From positions 1-64,000 of the forward strand of contig NW_017567006.1 in NCBI RefSeq assembly GCF_001661265.1: a stretch of 64,000 nt of DNA, written 5' to 3'. Position numbers and translations under genes: made by a program. The DNA comes from Saitoella complicata NRRL Y-17804 (taxonomy: Eukaryota > Ascomycota > Saitoellomycetes > Saitoellales > Saitoellaceae). A model generated the notes under the pieces. That model saw nothing but the letters and a program-made list of their open reading frames with translations, did no database searches and was not told where the DNA came from. Positions 51,882 to 62,002 of this stretch are shown piece by piece; within the stretch, counting starts at the first letter, position 1, and every line of letters begins with the position of its first letter.

Positions 51882-54013
51882 ATGTCAACAACGGAAGCGA
51901 GAAGGAAAGCAGAGCTCGAAGCTAAACGCGCAAAGCTCGCCGAGCTGAAGAGAGCCAAAGCGGAGCGGTCATCCGCGTTCGCTGCGTTACAGGCACAACC
52001 CCCAGCCGGCACCGCGGGGTCACACAGCGTGAGTGTATGCACCCCGTTTATACAGGTGGAAGGTGCTGACTTGGGTGTGGGGGTGTGTAGAGCGGTCCAA
52101 GTCCACCACCAACCCGCGATAGAACCGAGATAGACAACCTCGTCTCCTCACTCCTCGGAGATCGACCACGTACCTCAGCTTCTACATCCTCGCATTCCAG
52201 CGGCGTTCCCGCAACACCGACCCAAACTGACTCTGCACCCCGTCCACAGTCCTCTTCGGCTTCGTTAGGGCTTGCAACGGCGCCGCTCGTCACGATTCTG
52301 GATGTTGCGCCGCCGGTGGTGAAGGAGGTTGTGACGTATAGTAAGGAGGTTCAGACGATGGAGGTATGCGTTGGAAGTTACGAGGAGGGTGAGCAGAGGG
52401 ATATGGTGGGACGGGAGACGGAGGAGGAACTACGAGCCAGAATCCGCGTGGAGGTCGAGGAGGAGCAGAGAAGACTGGCGAAGGAAGACCAAGGGGAACA
52501 GCAATTGCAGAAGCGTGACGTCGAGGCTACTCCAGGTCGGATAAATGCCACCTAAATGTACAAGATGGCTGACAATCATCCTATAGAACTCACCGAACCG
52601 GAACTCGATAACCTCCGCACCGCACCCTCCCTCGCCTCCTTCCTCGACCGCTCAACACGCGTACTATCCCGTGCCCTAGCGGAAGAAAACTACGACATCC
52701 TCAAAGATTACTCAGCGTCACTTACCCCCACCAACACGGACACCGAATCATCCACACTCACGCAAATTCACCAGTTCTACGATACGAGCCGAGGAAGAGG
52801 ACGCGCGGTAACGGCTCTTGATTTCTGTACACAGCACCCGGAACTCGTACTCGCATCCTACACCAAAGGCTCCGGCACAGTCGCCACGAGCACGGCGCCA
52901 GGGTTGATCCAGATTTTCAATTCGTATGCGGATCCGGGTGTCGCGGAATACTCGTTCACCGCACCCAGCGATATCTTGAGTGCGCAATTCTCACCATTCG
53001 ATCCGCATATAGTGGTAGGAGGTTTATACAGCGGTCAAATCATGCTATGGGATCTCCGCGCCGGCGAGCGCGCAGTCCTCCGTTCACCCCTAACCACAAC
53101 CTCCTCTTCCACCTCAACCGGCCTCCTAGGCCACTCATCCCCCGTCTACGCAACCTCAATCATCGGAACCCAAAACGCCGCATCCCTAATCTCCGTCTCC
53201 ACCGACGGCCATTTCTGCGCCTGGTCCCTCGACCAACTCTCCGCGCCCCTCGAATCCCTCCCCCTCATCTCACCCCTAAACCACACCGAAATCGCACCGA
53301 CTTGTCGGATGCCACCCAACCCCCGTAACCATCGCACCACCCCCATGTCCCCCAACCCACCCCCTAACCCCCGCCTTCGCACCCGCCCCCCCCGCCCGAT
53401 CATACCTCGCACAACCCCACACCCCCCCCTCCTCCGTCCCCACCACGAACGCCGTCGGATCCCGCGGATGAAACGCGAGGGAAGGGGGATGGGAATGGGG
53501 GTTGGGGTTGGGGAGTTGGGGGAGGTTGTTGTTAGTTGTGGGTTGGATTGGAGTGTGAAGATTTGGCGGGGGCAGAATGCGAACGCGAACGTTAGCACGA
53601 ATGGCAAGTCTGTGGGGCAGGCGAGCGCGAAGGTTAGGGAGGAGGAAGCGGCGTTGACCTATCTCCGGGAAGAAATTGTCTATGACGTCGCCTGGCACCC
53701 AACCCGTCCCTCCATCTTCGCTACCGTCGACGGCTCCGGCGCGCTGGACATCTTCGACATCGTCCGCGACCAAGAAATCAGCGTCGCGCGCGCAACACTC
53801 ATCCCGCACCCATCCACCTCTACAAACGCGAGGAGTAGAAGTTTGAATAAAGTTAGGTGGGAAACGGGGAGCGGTGATGGGAGACGGGTTGCAGTGGGTG
53901 GGTTGGGTGGTGTCGTTAGTGTTTTTGATGTTGGGAAGGAGTTGGGGGGGGAGGGAGGGGGGCTGGAGGAGGCGGGGGCTGTTAAGAGGATTTTAGGGGG
54001 TGGGAGACGATGA
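51882..54013 (+). CDS. cytoplasmic dynein intermediate chain, with an inverted internal segment
   Basis: Exons 51882..52028, 52091..52535 and 52587..54013 (introns 62 and 51 nt) give an open frame of 672 residues. The N-terminal charged coiled coil ('ARRKAELEAKRAKLAELKRA', the p150/NudE-binding type) is followed by a linker with a dynein light-chain-like motif ('TYSKEVQT'), then WD repeats ('VTALDFCTQHPELVLASY', 'SAQFSPFDPHIVVGGLYSGQ', 'SISTDGHFCAWSLDQLSAPL', 'VVSCGLDWSVKIW', 'AWHPTRPSIFATVDGSGALD'). Between 'HTEIAPTC' and the 'GLDWSVKIW' blade, codons 53306-53479 encode proline-rich nonsense; read on the other strand they give the missing intermediate-chain sequence. The frame survives, but a WD blade is lost. 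The chain links dynein heavy chain to dynactin and light chains for minus-end motility. Confidence 0.85.
53306..53479 (-). other. in-frame inversion of 58 codons inside the dynein intermediate chain gene
   Basis: The minus strand of this 174-bp stretch encodes, without a stop, 58 residues starting 'LAFHPRDPTAFVVGTEEGGV', running through 'YDRAG' and 'AKAGV' and ending 'VTGVGWHP'. This is exactly the blade that other dynein intermediate chains have between 'VTC' and the following 'DWTVKLW' blade. Both edges fall on codon boundaries of the plus-strand frame (TGT ends at 53305), and 174 is divisible by three, so the flanking frame stays open. CGGATG occurs at 53306-53311 and near 53465-53470, close to both ends. 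It could be a real micro-inversion or an assembly error. Confidence 0.85.
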
Positions 54014-54194
54014 GGAGAACGAGAGGAGAGTGTTTGTGCGCGTTTGGCTTGGGGGGGTTTGAGACATCATAGATACCCGGGGGCCGATTGAGATTTGAGG
54101 GCAGGTACTGTAGCATCTTGTGACGCGGGAATGAAGGATATGTCTACTACGATAGGTAGAGCTCAGTTTGGTTCCTTAGACACGTAAACTATAG

Positions 54195-56614
54195 CTACCC
54201 TGACCCCCAGACGAGACGAGAGACGTGATCTGTCTTTCTCTTCGTCGGTTTAATGAATCCCATGAACTGCATCTCTGCCATTCCTCTCAAGAACCTCGCC
54301 TGGTCACCCTGCTTCCTTTCTTCCTCCTCGTCCTCCTTGTGCCGTGATCTCGCTTGCCCGTCCTCGGACACCCCTCGACCCTCGTCTCCATCATCCTCGT
54401 CTTCCTTGTGTCGTCTCTCTGCAATAGATCCAAACGCAGTAAACCAGTCATAGACATTGATCAATGACCCACACTCCATGTACAATTGATGTAGAATGGC
54501 AGTGTCTGGCTGCGTCGTGAGACCCCCATCTGCATCGTCATCAAAGATCTCTTCATCACGGCGAGTAGTATTTTGAGGTGGTGCACAACAGCTGCAGGCG
54601 AGGTAGTGATGGGGTTGGGTAAGGGCTGTCTGGATTGCTGCTCGGTGTTGTGCGGAGAATGCCTGATCTTTGAGTTAGCAAAATTTCACACGTAACAAGA
54701 CTCGAAACACACATCCTGATGCGGCTTTGTCACATTGTAATAGAACACTTCGTGCAATGTCAACTCCGTGTATGACTTCAATGACGCCTCAAGGTACTCC
54801 TTCAGAAGTGCATGTACTTTCTCGACGACCTTTGTGTATGCAACTTCACCATTTCGCATACTTGCTTTTGACGAAGCAATGCGGATCTTTTTGCTTACAT
54901 GTGTTGCACGGTCTCCCTCTTTAGCCTCCTGCAGCGTGTATTCGGAGACCAACCCGCGATCCTTCTCCCCCTCTTCATCTGACGATTCCTCTGCCACTGC
55001 AATTTTAACTGCTTCTGCCTCCAAGATCTGGACCAGTTCGTCCAAGAGACCGACAAATGTTGCATTCACATCGGAGCCTGTTGTTCCCTCCACACACTTG
55101 GCCAGGAACTGCTTCAAACTTCCTGAGTTCATCTTCTTCATCAACATGAGCATCTCCTTCAACCATCGACCATCAACAATATCACCTTGCAATGCCATCA
55201 GATAAACCTCCAATCGACCTTTCTTCACAGCGGTGGACACCAGTGAGCTTTGCAGAGCATCCAAAACATTCAACGTCATCTCAAGCTGTGCGGCATGCTT
55301 TACGTTCTCGGCGGCAAATTCAGAAATGAGAGAACTCAGAGTCAAGTCATTTTCAAGCAGGGCACGAACCCGCCCCGCCCTGCAGTCTGGCATTTCCAAT
55401 TGTTTCGAAACAAAGTGACGGAATGACGGCAAAGTTCGGATGGCTTGAAAGTGTTCCTTCTGCAGGACGGCCTCCCAACATGACTCAAGTGCCCCCCAAC
55501 CTTCCTGATTTTCCTCTGTGTCCCAAGTCTGCCGATCTCTCATCGTGTCGGGTGCTGCAACGAGCACAGACAAGGGATTTGCGTAAAAGTGACACATGTA
55601 CGCAAACTGCAATCCATCAACGAAAGATTCGATAGACTGTGTGTGCATCCTCCATTTATCCCACAAGAACTCGTACAGTCTGGCACCTAGTCTGACCTTG
55701 TTGCTTGGTGCAAGGAGGACTTCTCTCACAATGACCTCAAGACAATCCTCTCCGCGTCGGACATCAAATTTCTGGGCTAGGAGAAGACGGGTGGTGGCGG
55801 ACGGTAGAGTTTCTTGGAAATGTTGAAGGGAAGTTGCAATACCTAAAAGAACCACGACAGGGATCTGAGGCAGATAGTTGTGGAGAAGGTTGAGGAGTTG
55901 CGGAAGGAGGTTTCCGGGAAGAGTTTCGGTGTCCTGCACTGCGATGGTGATCTTGAAGGAAGCCGCAGAAGCGCTCATTGCACCCAACTTGTGCTTCATC
56001 CACGCTGCCAGAATCTTCAAATCGTAGTTTGCCAGCTTGATTCCCTTCTTCTCTCCACCAGATCGCAAAGGAGCAAGTTCATCCTCCTCAGTCTCTCCCA
56101 TAACAGCATCCATTGCACCCTCAATGATTTTCTTCAAACAGGCTCTGAGGTTTGGTGCATCTCGTGAGGTCAGGAGAATCACAGGTCCGCAATTGAGGGC
56201 CCGAGTTGCAGAGGTGATCTGATTGAAGAGGCGGGAGTGCGAAGAGATGTTGGGTCCAGCCAGGACGAGGCCCACAGGGACGCCAGCCGGCTCTTCAGTG
56301 TAGGCATGACGGACAAAGTCGCCAAGCTCAACGAGCATCCGTTCATTGACACTGCTGAGGATGTGCTCAATCTTGCGCTTCTGCTCACCCCAAGTCCACT
56401 CATACAACGTCTGCCTAAATCTCACGGCTTCTTTGTTCTCCTTTCCATTCAACAGGGGTTTGAAGGTGTACGCGTGCCCTAGGCGTCTCCTCTTCGGCGG
56501 TCGTCCTTCTCGATAGGTTTCACTGTTTTCGTCCCGGTGCCATATGGACTCGCGACCGGGTGGCATGATGAGAAAGCATGACTGGGTGATTGAATCGAAC
56601 TCGTCTTGTGCCAT
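54195..56614 (-). CDS. ORC3: origin recognition complex subunit 3
   Basis: Exons 54713..56614 and 54195..54662 (intron 50 nt, phase 0) give 789 residues from the ATG at 56614 ('MAQDEFDSITQSCF'). An Orc3 AAA+-like region lies N-terminally ('IPVVVLLGIATSLQHFQETL' recalls the family's GIATS motif; 'VPVGLVLAGPNISSHSRLF' replaces a true Walker A, as usual for Orc3). A long helical insert follows ('FVDGLQFAYMCHFYANPLSV'), then the C-terminal winged-helix signature 'LTLHEVFYYN' before the splice and 'AFSAQHRAAIQTAL', 'DTAILHQLYMECGSLINVYD' and 'WFTAF' after it. Length is larger than yeast Orc3 (616). It shares a 116-bp divergent promoter with COQ3. Confidence 0.92.
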
Positions 56615-56730
56615 TCTCTGGAACTTCCCCAGAGGTGGTGAGGGTAAACACAGAGCTGCGCGTCCGACAGGCACCCGCACGTCGCAGTCGACGTTACAGT
56701 ACTCCACCAAAAATCCAGCAACCTTCACCA

Positions 56731-57627
56731 ATGCCTCCAAGAATACCCCTTCCCGCACTCAGAATACCCGGCACCCTCCACCATGCCCGTCCCCTCCTCT
56801 CACGACCATCGCACATGCCAATCCCACAACACCACCTCCACTCAACCCTAAACCAAGAAGAAATATCCCACTTCGACTCCCTGGCCCAGACATGGTGGGA
56901 CCCACACGGTGAATCCCGGATGCTGCATCTCATGAACCCGACGCGGGTGCGGTTAATTCTGGATCATCTTGCCCCGTCGTTGGTTGAGGGCACCGAACCG
57001 TTAAAGGGAAAGAGGATATTGGATGTTGGGTGTGGAGGAGGTGTATTGAGTGAATCCCTCGCACGACTGGGAGCGACGGTACAAGGCCTCGACGGATCTC
57101 CAATGGCAATCAAAGTCGCAAAAGGCCACGCACGACGATCACCAGAGTTAATGGACGGAAGGCTGGACTACGTGAATTCCACCACAGAGAAGCTCGTGCT
57201 CGAAAAACCCACAAAACAATACTCCGTCATCACAGCAATGGAAATCCTCGAACACGTCGATAACCCCTCCCTCTTCCTCTCCCACCTAACCTCCCTCCTC
57301 GCACCAAACGGGTACCTCTTCCTCTCCACCATCTCCCGGACTCCACTCTCCTACCTCCTCACCATCTTCGCCGCGGAACATCTGCTGAGGATGGTCCCCG
57401 TCGGAACGCATTCGTGGAAGAAGTATATCAACCCGGAGGAGTTGAGGGGGTGGTTTGAGGCGAGGGAGGAGATGGATGTGGTGGAGGTTAGAGGCGTGAT
57501 TTATGTGCCGTGGGAGGGCAAGTGGAGGACTATGCACCCGGGGGAGAAGTGGGCCGAGGGGTGTAATTATTTTTTGGTGGCGAGGAAGAAGGGAGCTGCT
57601 GAACCCCAGGTTGAGGTTCAGGCATGA
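56731..57627 (+). CDS. COQ3: ubiquinone biosynthesis O-methyltransferase Coq3
   Basis: Single exon, 298 residues from the first ATG (56731). The N-terminus is Arg-rich without acids ('MPPRIPLPALRIPGTLHHAR'), fitting a mitochondrial presequence. The mature part begins 'EEISHFDSLAQTWWDPHGES' (family hallmark) and has SAM motif I 'ILDVGCGGGVLSESLARLG', 'VQGLDGSP' (motif II region) and 'ITAMEILEHVDNPSLFL' (motif III), with UbiG/Coq3 motifs 'GTHSWKKYINPEEL' and 'NYFLVARK'. It carries out both O-methylations of coenzyme Q at the matrix side of the inner membrane. The frame is open upstream but lacks another ATG. Confidence 0.94.
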   Translation: MPPRIPLPALRIPGTLHHARPLLSRPSHMPIPQHHLHSTLNQEEISHFDSLAQTWWDPHGESRMLHLMNPTRVRLILDHLAPSLVEGTEPLKGKRILDVGCGGGVLSESLARLGATVQGLDGSPMAIKVAKGHARRSPELMDGRLDYVNSTTEKLVLEKPTKQYSVITAMEILEHVDNPSLFLSHLTSLLAPNGYLFLSTISRTPLSYLLTIFAAEHLLRMVPVGTHSWKKYINPEELRGWFEAREEMDVVEVRGVIYVPWEGKWRTMHPGEKWAEGCNYFLVARKKGAAEPQVEVQA

Positions 57628-57840
57628 GTAGCGGCGAGGACAGGCGGATCGTGACCAAAACTTCCTGTCAAGTAGACAGCCTATAACCACGTCATTGAAC
57701 GGACAACGAAACACTTTTATCCCTCTATCAAATACGCCAATTGCTCCAATATGCTATCCATGTCCTTTCGTCCTCCCTCATTTCCACCCCTGGTCCCCCA
57801 TCCTACCTCCACCCCCCAACTTCCCACGTTAACATCCCAC

Positions 57841-58988
57841 CTACAACCTCGCCTTATTCTCCCACCCCCCACCACCCCCCATCTCCTCTCCCTCGCCCTT
57901 CCCCCCCTCCCTCTCCTCTCTCACCTCCCTAACCAACCCCACAACAACCGTGATATCATCCGGCTTCCCCCCCTCATACTCATACCCATACTTCCTTGCC
58001 TCACGTCCAAACGGAACTTCATTCGCCGTATTCCACCCCGCTTTCTTGGCCGCGATCACGATGGCGCGGGCGAGTGCGTCGACGCCGGGACCGAGGTGGT
58101 CTTCGGTTCCGGGGGGAACGGGGAGAGTGGGCGTACATTCCGAGGGTGAGGGATCGGATGTCCAGGCCCCGCATACCCGCATTTCTTCCCTCACGATGGA
58201 TGCGATGGATTCGGGGGATAAGTTGTCCGTAACGCCGTCCGTGACGATGCATACTACATCTCCGTGTTGGAGTTGATGTGTCGTCTCGGCCGCCGCACTC
58301 GGGTGATCCGTTAGGTGCCCACTACTCCGGATCGAGGGTGGGATGATGCTTAGCTGTAGTGGTGCGTTGAAGAAGTGGGTTTGTGGAGATGAGGCGTGGA
58401 ATAGGGGAGATTTGGGTGTTGAGGGAGATGGGCGGAAGAGGAGGTAGCCCGAATCTCCCAGGTTCGCGACTCGTAGTGTACCGGTTTTCAGACCTATGGT
58501 GGCGACGCACGCGGTTGAGGAACCAGCCTCCACACGCTTACTCTCCACCAGTTTCGTGAATGCACGTTCGAGGATGCTTTTTGGGCTTCCGGCTCTCGAG
58601 GCGACATTTTTGATGGCGGAGGCTTCGGTCTCTAGATCTTCGCAAAGGGCTCGGGAGAAGAGGGAGGGGTCGACACCGATGTCTGACCAGCCGCCTACGC
58701 CGTCCGCTGTGGTCGCAACATGTCAGTATTTTGAACAGTATAAGTGGGAGGGGAGAGCCTACCTACTCCGAGCGCAACTGCGTCCGCATCGGCCATAGAT
58801 GTAAGGAAAAATGCATCCTCGCCCGTATCTGGAACCTCAGGATCCTGTGTCGGTGTTTTCCGGTGTTTTTTTGGTGAGTAAGCGGCGGATAGATAACATG
58901 TATAACTCGGTTGTCTTGAAGCATGTCTCGTGGTCGCGAAAGATCTTGATCCCTTCACGGTGAGACGGAGCGATCGTGGGAGAAGCAT
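57841..58988 (-). CDS. PTC7: mitochondrial PP2C-type protein phosphatase Ptc7
   Basis: Exons 58763..58988 and 57841..58706 (intron 56 nt, phase 1) give 363 residues. A basic N-terminus ('MLLPRSLRLTVKGSRSFATT') suggests a mitochondrial presequence. PP2C motifs follow: 'TGEDAFFLT', 'VALGVA-DGVGGWSDIG' joined at the splice (metal-binding Asp-Gly), 'STACVATIG', 'LRVANLGDSGYLLFR', 'VVCIVTDGVTDNLS' and 'PDDITVVVGLV' (last metal Asp). Ptc7 dephosphorylates Coq7 and activates coenzyme Q synthesis; COQ3 is the convergent neighbour, 213 bp away. The Gly/Glu-rich C-terminus is low complexity. Confidence 0.92.
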
Positions 58989-59168
58989 CGTACGCGTGAT
59001 GGTGGAGATGTTTTTTTTCTTGGAGGTTCGCTTCGGCCTTATCGTGTCGGGCCGCGGGCGAAATTCCGAAAGGGTAATTCGTCAATGAGCGTCAAGATGC
59101 AGCTGGTTGGTGCACACAGCAGTATCGTCGTTACCGAGGACAAAGTCCGAAAGTGGTAATTTCACAAA

Positions 59169-60607
59169 ATGGTTGAATCGACCGGTACAACCTACACGGC
59201 AGTCATTGCAAAGGCGTTGGTGGCTGTGTTAAAGGTGGATGAGGAACGAGCGAGAAAGAATGTGAGGGCGGTAACGGATCCGTTCGTGGGGCATCAGTTT
59301 GTTGTCAACCTCCGTGCTCTACAATATTCCAACCTCGACGACGCTTCTGCACGGCTACAAGGAGTCAGCTGGTCAGAAGCAACAGCAGGACGGATAGCAA
59401 CTGCCGAGATCAACGGCCCCTGCCTCCGTCTCTCCGTTCACAAAGCGCGATGGGTCCGTGACAATTTCGCCAAATGGACCGCACAGACGACATCGCCCTC
59501 CAAGACCGACATCGACACTCACGGAGAGCTGCCGAAACTACGAGTAGTAATCGACTCCCTTGCGGCAGGATTTGGTATCAGACACGTGGAAGCAATTGGG
59601 ATTGCCGGTTTCATTGCGGCGACATATGACGGGCCCGTGGAGATTTACGAGTTCGTGGATGAGGAGAGTAAAGCATACGGTGAGACATCCCATGTCATCC
59701 CTACCAAGCTCCTCTGTTCGGAGTACTGATTCTGGTCTCAGCCTCCCTTCGAAGAACAGTTTACGCGAACCCCCAGGAGTCGCTACAAAAAGCCTGGCTA
59801 ACCTCAAAACACTCCCCACTCCCACCATCCCCACCAACCGCTGCCGAGTTTACACACAACCATGACGAGCAATCATTCCAGCAAACTCTGTTCCGGGAAG
59901 TTATCTACCCACACCTCGAGCGCAGCTCAACCCCACGCACCAGCACCCCAGATATCTTACGCTCAAAAGACTTCCCCTCCATCGACCCCGCGACGAATGA
60001 GGACGTCGTCTGGCTAACCACCCGTCCCCTCCTAAGCTCAATCCAACTCTCCACACCCAAACCCGACGCCCACACAATCCCCGACCTCACCTCCCTCCTC
60101 CAATCCGAACTCCTTCCCACAATCACCGACCGCGAACTCTTCGATGAGAACGCGGCAAAGGGGTTGAGTTTGGAGTTAGCGAGGACGTGTCTCCTGACCT
60201 CGGCACTAGCACACTCGACCGCGAAACCAATGGTGGATCCGGGAGCGGTGGGGTTGACGTTGCAATACACCCACGCACGGCTCTCATTCACCTCCGATCC
60301 CTCTTCCTCTTCCGCCGAGGGGTTGTGCTTCGGGAGAACAGCGGAGACATTCACCCCCCTCGCTTCCCTCCTCTCCCTCCTCTCCTCAACCCTCCCCTCG
60401 GCCCCTTTGGAATCAAACCCCAAGGCGTTCATCGACGCATTATTAAGAGTGGCGAAGGAGTTGAGTTCAGTGATTTCGAAAACGCGGGTTAGGGGCGTCA
60501 CGGATGAGGGGTTGAGAGAGGAGAGGAGAAGGGGGTTGGAGGTTGGTAGGAGGGTTGTTGGGTGGGGTTTAGTGGCCGTTGGGGCACGAGGGGTTGAGAG
60601 GATGTAG
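59169..60607 (+). CDS. arginyl-tRNA-synthetase-like protein without catalytic core (DALRD3-like)
   Basis: Exons 59169..59679 and 59742..60607 (intron 62 nt, phase 1) encode 458 residues. The N-terminal part resembles the ArgRS tRNA-binding (Add-1) domain ('TAEINGPCLRLSVHKARWVR'). The C-terminal part resembles the DALR anticodon-binding domain ('VGLTLQYTHARLSF', 'AFIDALLRVAKELSSVI', ending 'VGARGVERM', like the ArgRS ending 'LGI..PERM'). I find no HIGH or KMSKS motif, and the length leaves no room for the synthetase core. The layout matches DALRD3, which in animals helps METTL2 make m3C32 on tRNA-Arg. A tRNA-binding role is inferred. Head-to-head with PTC7 (180 bp). Confidence 0.65.
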
Positions 60608-60736
60608 GAGTTGTGATTGTGGATAGGACGTGGTGGGGAACAGTGAAGCATAGGAATACATCTCGATTCAAATCCTACACCACATCATACGATGATAACA
60701 TAACATACACCAAGCCATGGTCCGTAAGCGACCCGC

Positions 60737-61546
60737 TTAGCAAATACCAATAACACCACAAGCATTCCTTCCACCAGCATTTCCAGTCTTCAAAGACTCC
60801 TCAACACCACCCTTTCCCAAATCATCAGTGCCAGCATGCACAACAACAGTCCTGCCAACAACACTCTCGGGTCCAATCAACTTGACCAACGAATCCTCCA
60901 CACTCCCTTCCGCCTTGCCCTCCGCATCGGTCTTGAGGTTACCCAAATCACCAACGTGCCTCGTCTCGGCGACCCTATCGCCGTGCGTGACGCCCTTGGG
61001 GTTGAAATGCGGGCCAGCGGAGGTACACCCGTTCGTTTGGTCACCGAATTGGTGGACGTGGAAGCCGCGGAGGGCGTTGGGGTCGTTACCGGTGATGGAC
61101 CAGGTGATTGTTGTGGGGGAGGATTCGGAGGGTTGTTCGAAGGTTACGGTTCCCTTGACGTTGGAGTCTCCACGGAGGACGGCGACTGAGAGGGAGAGAA
61201 AGTTAGTATCACGTTCGTGTGTAAGTAGAAGTAAGTAGACATGAGATGTGAGGAAAGGGATCGGGGCATGTTGGTGAGGGTTCCTCGGGCGTAGGACCGC
61301 TGATCCGCAACAGACGTGGATGGAACAGCAAAACATGGCCATATCCGTCATGTCACCGTCTTGTACGGTTCTGATCGGCCCTTCACCGTACGTGTACGGC
61401 CCACGAGTCCGTCGAACCCTCCGAAAACCCACCGAGGCCACCAAGGTAGTCGAGGCCAACGGCACAGAAACAAGCACCCGGCCGACGATCCCGATCCCTT
61501 CACTCACGTCTCATACAAGGAGAAAGGACGAACCTGCTTTAACCAT
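60737..61546 (-). CDS. SOD1: Cu/Zn superoxide dismutase
   Basis: Exons 61534..61546 (13 nt, 'MVKA') and 60737..61185, with a 348-nt intron, long for this window, give 153 residues, the exact size of fungal Sod1. The protein reads '[18 protein letters not shown]', '[20 protein letters not shown]' with copper His and the bridging-His region, '[19 protein letters not shown]' (zinc ligands), the active-site Arg in '[18 protein letters not shown]', and '[16 protein letters not shown]', where the second disulfide Cys is in 'RNACG'. It dismutates superoxide in cytosol and intermembrane space. The donor GTTCGT is slightly unusual. The whole intron stays open in frame with the second exon, but only the short first exon gives the conserved start. 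Confidence 0.95.
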
Positions 61547-62002
61547 TTTTGCTTGTTTTTGGGTTTGTGTGTGTGGGTTGTAGAAGAAGGAAGGTTAAGG
61601 TGGAGAGAATCTTCGGGTCAGTCGGGGACTCTAGGGAGCGGAGATTGGGGTGATGACGAAAGCACGGTGGGGTCAGGTGATATCGGCAATGTACATGGAT
61701 TTTGCTGTGTGTAAATTTCTAATAATTCCAGAATCAATATCAATGAAGTGATTGAGTCTGGAAGAAAGTCACAGAAGGGAACAGGTTGAGTGCCGATGAG
61801 CCATTTTCTCGCTTCCGCCCCTGACTATCCAACTTTTTTGGTTGTGCTGGCGCGGACTCCACACTCCTCTGAGACGCACCGCCTCACCGCCGGCTCTCTT
61901 CGCTCTCTTCGCTCTCTTCGCTCTCTTTCACGCACTCAGCCTCCACCAACCGTTCATTCTAGCCGACCAAGCAATTGGATCCGGGCTGCTTCGGGAACAA
62001 CC
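61547..62002. other. divergent region between SOD1 and the MFS transporter, with a 9-bp repeat
   Basis: 456 bp. At about 61896-61931 the 9-mer GCTCTCTTC is repeated nearly four times. If translation of the transporter started at the ATG at 61796, this tract would encode 'SLRSLRSLRSLS'; if it starts at 62003, the tract is a pyrimidine-rich leader, which is commoner. Confidence 0.5.
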
